From assembly GCA_964636495.1 (NCBI GenBank), contig CAZWSL010000002.1, forward strand, positions 1 to 64,000: a DNA stretch of 64,000 nt. Reading direction: 5' to 3'. Origin of the DNA: Desulfobacula sp964636495. Lineage in GTDB: Bacteria > Desulfobacterota > Desulfobacteria > Desulfobacterales > Desulfobacteraceae. This document shows positions 61,264 to 64,000 of this stretch, one piece after another; the first letter of the stretch is position 1; each line of letters opens with the position of its first letter. The translations under genes and the position numbers were made by a program. The notes under the pieces are model-generated. The model saw nothing but the letters and a program-made list of their open reading frames with translations. It ran no database searches and was not told where the DNA came from.

Positions 61264-61890
61264 TTATATTTCCAGGATTGTGAATCCGCACACATTTATC
61301 ACTTTTGTTGAGTTGACAACAGTCGTTCTCTGATCACTGTTTTCAAACTCTTTATGAACATGGCCGTGGATAAAATAATCCGGGTTTCTTTTATTAATCA
61401 GTTTGATAAAACTTTCAAATCCTGTATGACAATGGTCAGGGCCATCCTTTATGCCCTTTGGCGGAGCATGGGTAACAACAAGATTGACACCCCCTTTTCT
61501 CCAGAGAGAAAACCACATATTGAAAATTATTCTGCTCATCTCTTTTTCAGTATACTGGTTCTCTCCGCCACTGTACCGGATGGAGCCTTCAAGTCCAAGA
61601 ATATTCAATGTTTTAAACCGGACAAGTTTTGCATGGATATTCTCGCATCCAAGAAGATTTGACGGGTTATTATAACGGATATCATGATTTCCCTTTATGT
61701 AAAACAGAGGCTTTTCAAGCCTGTTTCTCAGAAAATAGAGATATTCCGGAGCCAGATCACCGCACGATATGATTAAATCTACAGGTTCAAGAGAGTTATT
61801 TTCAACTTTTTGGGTCAACAGTGGATCAATAAAATCTGAAACTGCAAGGATTTTCAGATTATAATACTTAAATTTTCTGTTTTGCTTCAT
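61264..61890 (-). CDS. Calcineurin-like metallophosphoesterase
   Basis: The 208 residues have the metal-binding motifs of the calcineurin superfamily, slightly altered: ILAVSDFIDP (usual D-x-H replaced by DFID), IISCGDLAPEYL, YIKGNHDIRY, VTHAPPKG and FIHGHVHKEF. The first motif lacks the typical His, so the metal site may differ. It is probably an operon with the ParB-Lrp fusion gene. Substrate unknown; related small phosphoesterases act on nucleotides or on phosphoproteins. Confidence 0.83.
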   Translation of the reverse strand: MKQNRKFKYYNLKILAVSDFIDPLLTQKVENNSLEPVDLIISCGDLAPEYLYFLRNRLEKPLFYIKGNHDIRYNNPSNLLGCENIHAKLVRFKTLNILGLEGSIRYSGGENQYTEKEMSRIIFNMWFSLWRKGGVNLVVTHAPPKGIKDGPDHCHTGFESFIKLINKRNPDYFIHGHVHKEFENSDQRTTVVNSTKVINVCGFTILEI

Positions 61891-62112
61891 TCTGTTTATA
61901 TACAGTGATGCAGAATGTTTAACAAGAAGATTGTATGCTGTGTCATATAAAGTATACGCTTTTTGACAAATAATCCTTGCTATTTCAAATGATTGTGATA
62001 CATATATTTTTTATTTAACGTGTTGTTTGATTCGTTTACCATGGCTTTCTGGAATGACCTGACAGTAAGGAAAAACAGATACGCCAGATTTTAATTTTTA
62101 GGAGGAAATGAG

Positions 62113-62934
62113 ATGAAAAAATTTTTAGTTACACTATTTGCAATGGCTTTTCTCTTTGTATCAGCACCGGTTTATGCTGACAGTATTGAACTTGCCAAAA
62201 CATCAACCATTGAATCAATTCTTTCCAGTAAACAGATTCGTGTTGGATTTGAGTCTGGCTACTATCCCTTTGAAATGACCATGAAGAATGGTAAATTTAT
62301 GGGTTTTGACATTGACCTTGGAAAAGCGCTTGCAAGATCCATGGGTGTTAAATTTGTTCCTGTTAATACAGCATGGGACGGTATTATTCCAGCACTTGTC
62401 ACAAATAAAATTGATATTATTCTGGGTGGTATGACCATTACACAGGAGAGAAACCTCTCCATTAACTTTGCTGATCCCTATATCGTTATTGGCCAGGCTA
62501 TCCTGTTGAACAAGAAACATGCCGGCACAATTAAATCATATAAAGATCTGAATGATCCTAAATATACGATTGTTTCAAGACTGGGTACAACAGGTGAGAT
62601 GGCCTGCAAGAAAATGATTGCAAGGGCAAAATACAAATCTTTTGAAGCATCTTCAGAAGCAGCCATGGAAGTTATCCAGGGTAATGCAGATGCATTTATC
62701 TATGACCTTCCTCTGATTGAGAAAATGCAGGCTCTTCATGGTAAAGGAAAAACCATTACAATCAGTGAACCTTTTACATATGAACCCCTTGCAATGGCTA
62801 TCAGAAAGGGTGATCCTGATTTCCTGAATTTTCTGAACAATTTTCTGCGCCAGTACAGAGGTGATGGCAACTGGCAGAGATCCTATAACAAATGGTTTAA
62901 AAGTACAGACTGGTTTGATAAAGTTGCAGAATAA
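62113..62934 (+). CDS. Amino-acid ABC transporter substrate-binding protein
   Basis: A 273-residue SBP_bac_3 protein with a signal peptide (MKKFLVTLFAMAFLFVSAPV, cut after YA). The mature part shows RVGFESGYYPFEM, MGFDIDLGKALARSMGV, AWDGIIPALVTNKIDIILGGMTIT and RNLSINFADPY, the usual core of polar-amino-acid receptors (compare GlnH, FliY). TTAGGAGGAAATGAG precedes the ATG. The permease gene follows after a terminator, so this is an SBP-permease operon. The exact amino acid cannot be told; position of the Arg and Asp in the binding site fits an alpha-amino acid. Confidence 0.93.
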   Translation: MKKFLVTLFAMAFLFVSAPVYADSIELAKTSTIESILSSKQIRVGFESGYYPFEMTMKNGKFMGFDIDLGKALARSMGVKFVPVNTAWDGIIPALVTNKIDIILGGMTITQERNLSINFADPYIVIGQAILLNKKHAGTIKSYKDLNDPKYTIVSRLGTTGEMACKKMIARAKYKSFEASSEAAMEVIQGNADAFIYDLPLIEKMQALHGKGKTITISEPFTYEPLAMAIRKGDPDFLNFLNNFLRQYRGDGNWQRSYNKWFKSTDWFDKVAE

Positions 62935-62960
62935 CCTCTTTGTATAGATTTAAGATCCGG

Positions 62961-62993
62961 GCTGGCAGGATAATCTCCTGTCAGCTTTTTTTT
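62961..62993 (+). terminator. Attenuating terminator between receptor and permease genes
   Basis: GCTGGCAGGA and TCCTGTCAGC pair over 10 bp (one G-U pair) with a short loop, followed by T8. It would make receptor mRNA exceed permease mRNA. Confidence 0.85.
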
Positions 62994-63037
62994 AACCATC
63001 CCGAGCTTAACCGCCCGGGAAAAACAGAAGGTGTTTA

Positions 63038-64000
63038 ATGCTAATGGACTCAAAAATTTCAAATATTCAAAGGTTGAGCAATCCAGCAGCCTATGCAATG
63101 TCTGTAGCCGGTTTTGTAGCCTTGATGGTGATTGCAATAGGATCTGTTTACTATGCTACCTATACGGTGGACTATATATGGAGGTGGAATAAAATTCCAA
63201 AATATTTCGCATATATAGAAACCATAACTGTAAGAGCTGATTCCATTGGCGAAGTCAAAGAGATCATACCAAACGGTAAGAAAATTGACATGGTTATAAC
63301 AGATGATCTTGGTGATCATACATATACTTTTCCTGTAGATTCCTCTGAATTTGATGAAGGAGACATGATATCACCGGGTGAAATCATTGCTGAGTATAAA
63401 GGAGGATGGGTGCCCGGCATCCTTGCAATGGGTCTCTGGGTTACACTTAAAATCAGTCTGATTTCAACTATCATAGGCATCACTCTGGGAGTGCTTGGAG
63501 GAGTGGCAAGAGTTTCCGGAACCCCGATTCTCAAGTGGACATCCATTGTCTATGTTGAGATTATCAGGGGGTCACCGCTTCTGGTTCAGATCATGGTCGC
63601 ATATTTTGTTCTGGGTACGACAATCAATAAACTTCTTGAAATGAACGGATTTCCAAGGCTGGAACCTGAATGGTACGGTATAGCGGCTCTATCTGTTTTT
63701 ACGGGAGCCTATGTTGTTGAGATTGTCCGGGCAGGAATAGAATCGATAGACAAAGGCCAGGTGGAAGCAGCAAGATCTGCAGGCATGACTTATTTTCAGT
63801 GCATGTATTATATCATACTTCCCCAGGCATTGAAAACCATCCTGCCGCCCCTTGCAGGTCAGTTTATCAACCTTATCAAGGATTCATCACTTCTTGGCAT
63901 GATTACAATCAGGGAGCTTACAAAAGCAACCCGGGAAGGTATTACCACAAGTCTTCAGACATTTGAACTGTGGATACTCTGTGCAGCGCTTTACCTTATT
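63038..64000 (+). CDS. Amino-acid ABC transporter permease with N-terminal periplasmic insert (3' end outside window)
   Basis: The frame is open from ATG 63038 (GAAGG six bases upstream) to the window end, 321 codons. After a first helix (about 20-40) comes an insert of about 80 residues without helices (VRADSIGEVKEII to EGDMISPGEIIAEYKGG), then the standard permease core: LAMGLWVTLKISLISTIIGI, YVEIIRGSPLLVQIMVAYF and the EAA loop EAARSAGMTYFQCMYYIILP, which contacts the ATPase. Ordinary HisMQ-type permeases are about 220-250 residues and lack the insert. It works with the upstream receptor. The ATPase gene is expected beyond the end. Confidence 0.9.
   Translation, partial: MLMDSKISNIQRLSNPAAYAMSVAGFVALMVIAIGSVYYATYTVDYIWRWNKIPKYFAYIETITVRADSIGEVKEIIPNGKKIDMVITDDLGDHTYTFPVDSSEFDEGDMISPGEIIAEYKGGWVPGILAMGLWVTLKISLISTIIGITLGVLGGVARVSGTPILKWTSIVYVEIIRGSPLLVQIMVAYFVLGTTINKLLEMNGFPRLEPEWYGIAALSVFTGAYVVEIVRAGIESIDKGQVEAARSAGMTYFQCMYYIILPQALKTILPPLAGQFINLIKDSSLLGMITIRELTKATREGITTSLQTFELWILCAALYLI

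Overview
The window looks like a chromosomal segment of a marine-type, sulfate- or sulfite-reducing member of the former Deltaproteobacteria, most like the Desulfobacteraceae (Desulfobacula or Desulfobacterium relatives). This is inferred from AT-leaning coding DNA, two UGA-decoded selenoproteins, sulfonate-desulfonating enzymes with no sulfite exporter, a FixAB-type Etf with a membrane HdrD-like oxidoreductase, a non-pyrrolysine MttB homologue, a reductive-dehalogenase homologue and TRAP transporters. No rRNA, tRNA or CRISPR was seen, and the dissimilatory sulfite reductase is not in the window.

Layout. 1-5 kb is a worn accessory region: the end of a HigA antitoxin, a DUF4143 ATPase, an MscS remnant, a small zinc-ribbon protein, a TetR regulator, a yqhD remnant, a CurA-type reductase and a DJ-1-like remnant. 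5-8.2 kb carries two selenoproteins, a glutathione peroxidase and an OsmC-like protein, each with an in-frame TGA and a SECIS-like hairpin, with an HMG-CoA-lyase-like enzyme between them. 8.3-13.4 kb holds small or damaged genes (TPR, ImmA protease), an EamA exporter divergent from a LysR regulator, and a frameshifted MFS transporter. 13.9-19 kb is a BvgS-like hybrid kinase overlapping a sigma-54 response regulator.

19-36 kb is a sulfonate-dissimilation island with two modules. Module A (minus strand) has a GntR regulator, an Asp/Glu-racemase-like protein, CuyA (L-cysteate sulfo-lyase), RidA, a DegT aminotransferase, an HpsN-type (HisD-like) sulfonate-alcohol dehydrogenase and a DctPQM TRAP transporter. 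Module B (plus strand) is the taurine route: Xsc, Tpa, Ald, a GntR regulator and AckA, followed by a BCCT transporter. Together they should release sulfite as electron acceptor, NADH as reductant, ammonium, pyruvate, and acetyl phosphate for ATP through AckA. Module A reads best as a route from an amino-alcohol sulfonate (cysteinolate) or DHPS through cysteate, which is my main hypothesis.

38-48 kb (minus strand) contains an MttB-family methyltransferase, an Etf:quinone oxidoreductase of the EMO type, EtfA, EtfB, FdhD, a membrane-anchored RdhA homologue and two lipoproteins. 48.6-53.3 kb is an ole-like cluster: two overlapping thiolase-fold genes, of which the second has lost the catalytic Cys and His but kept the Glu, then OleB and OleC, with no OleD nearby. 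53.4-64 kb is mostly ordinary: an iron-sulfur flavoprotein, a MATE exporter, a DHH-CBS phosphoesterase, a phytochelatin-synthase-like protease, a 5'-nucleotidase, a ParB-Lrp fusion with a metallophosphoesterase, and the start of an amino-acid ABC transporter operon running off the end.
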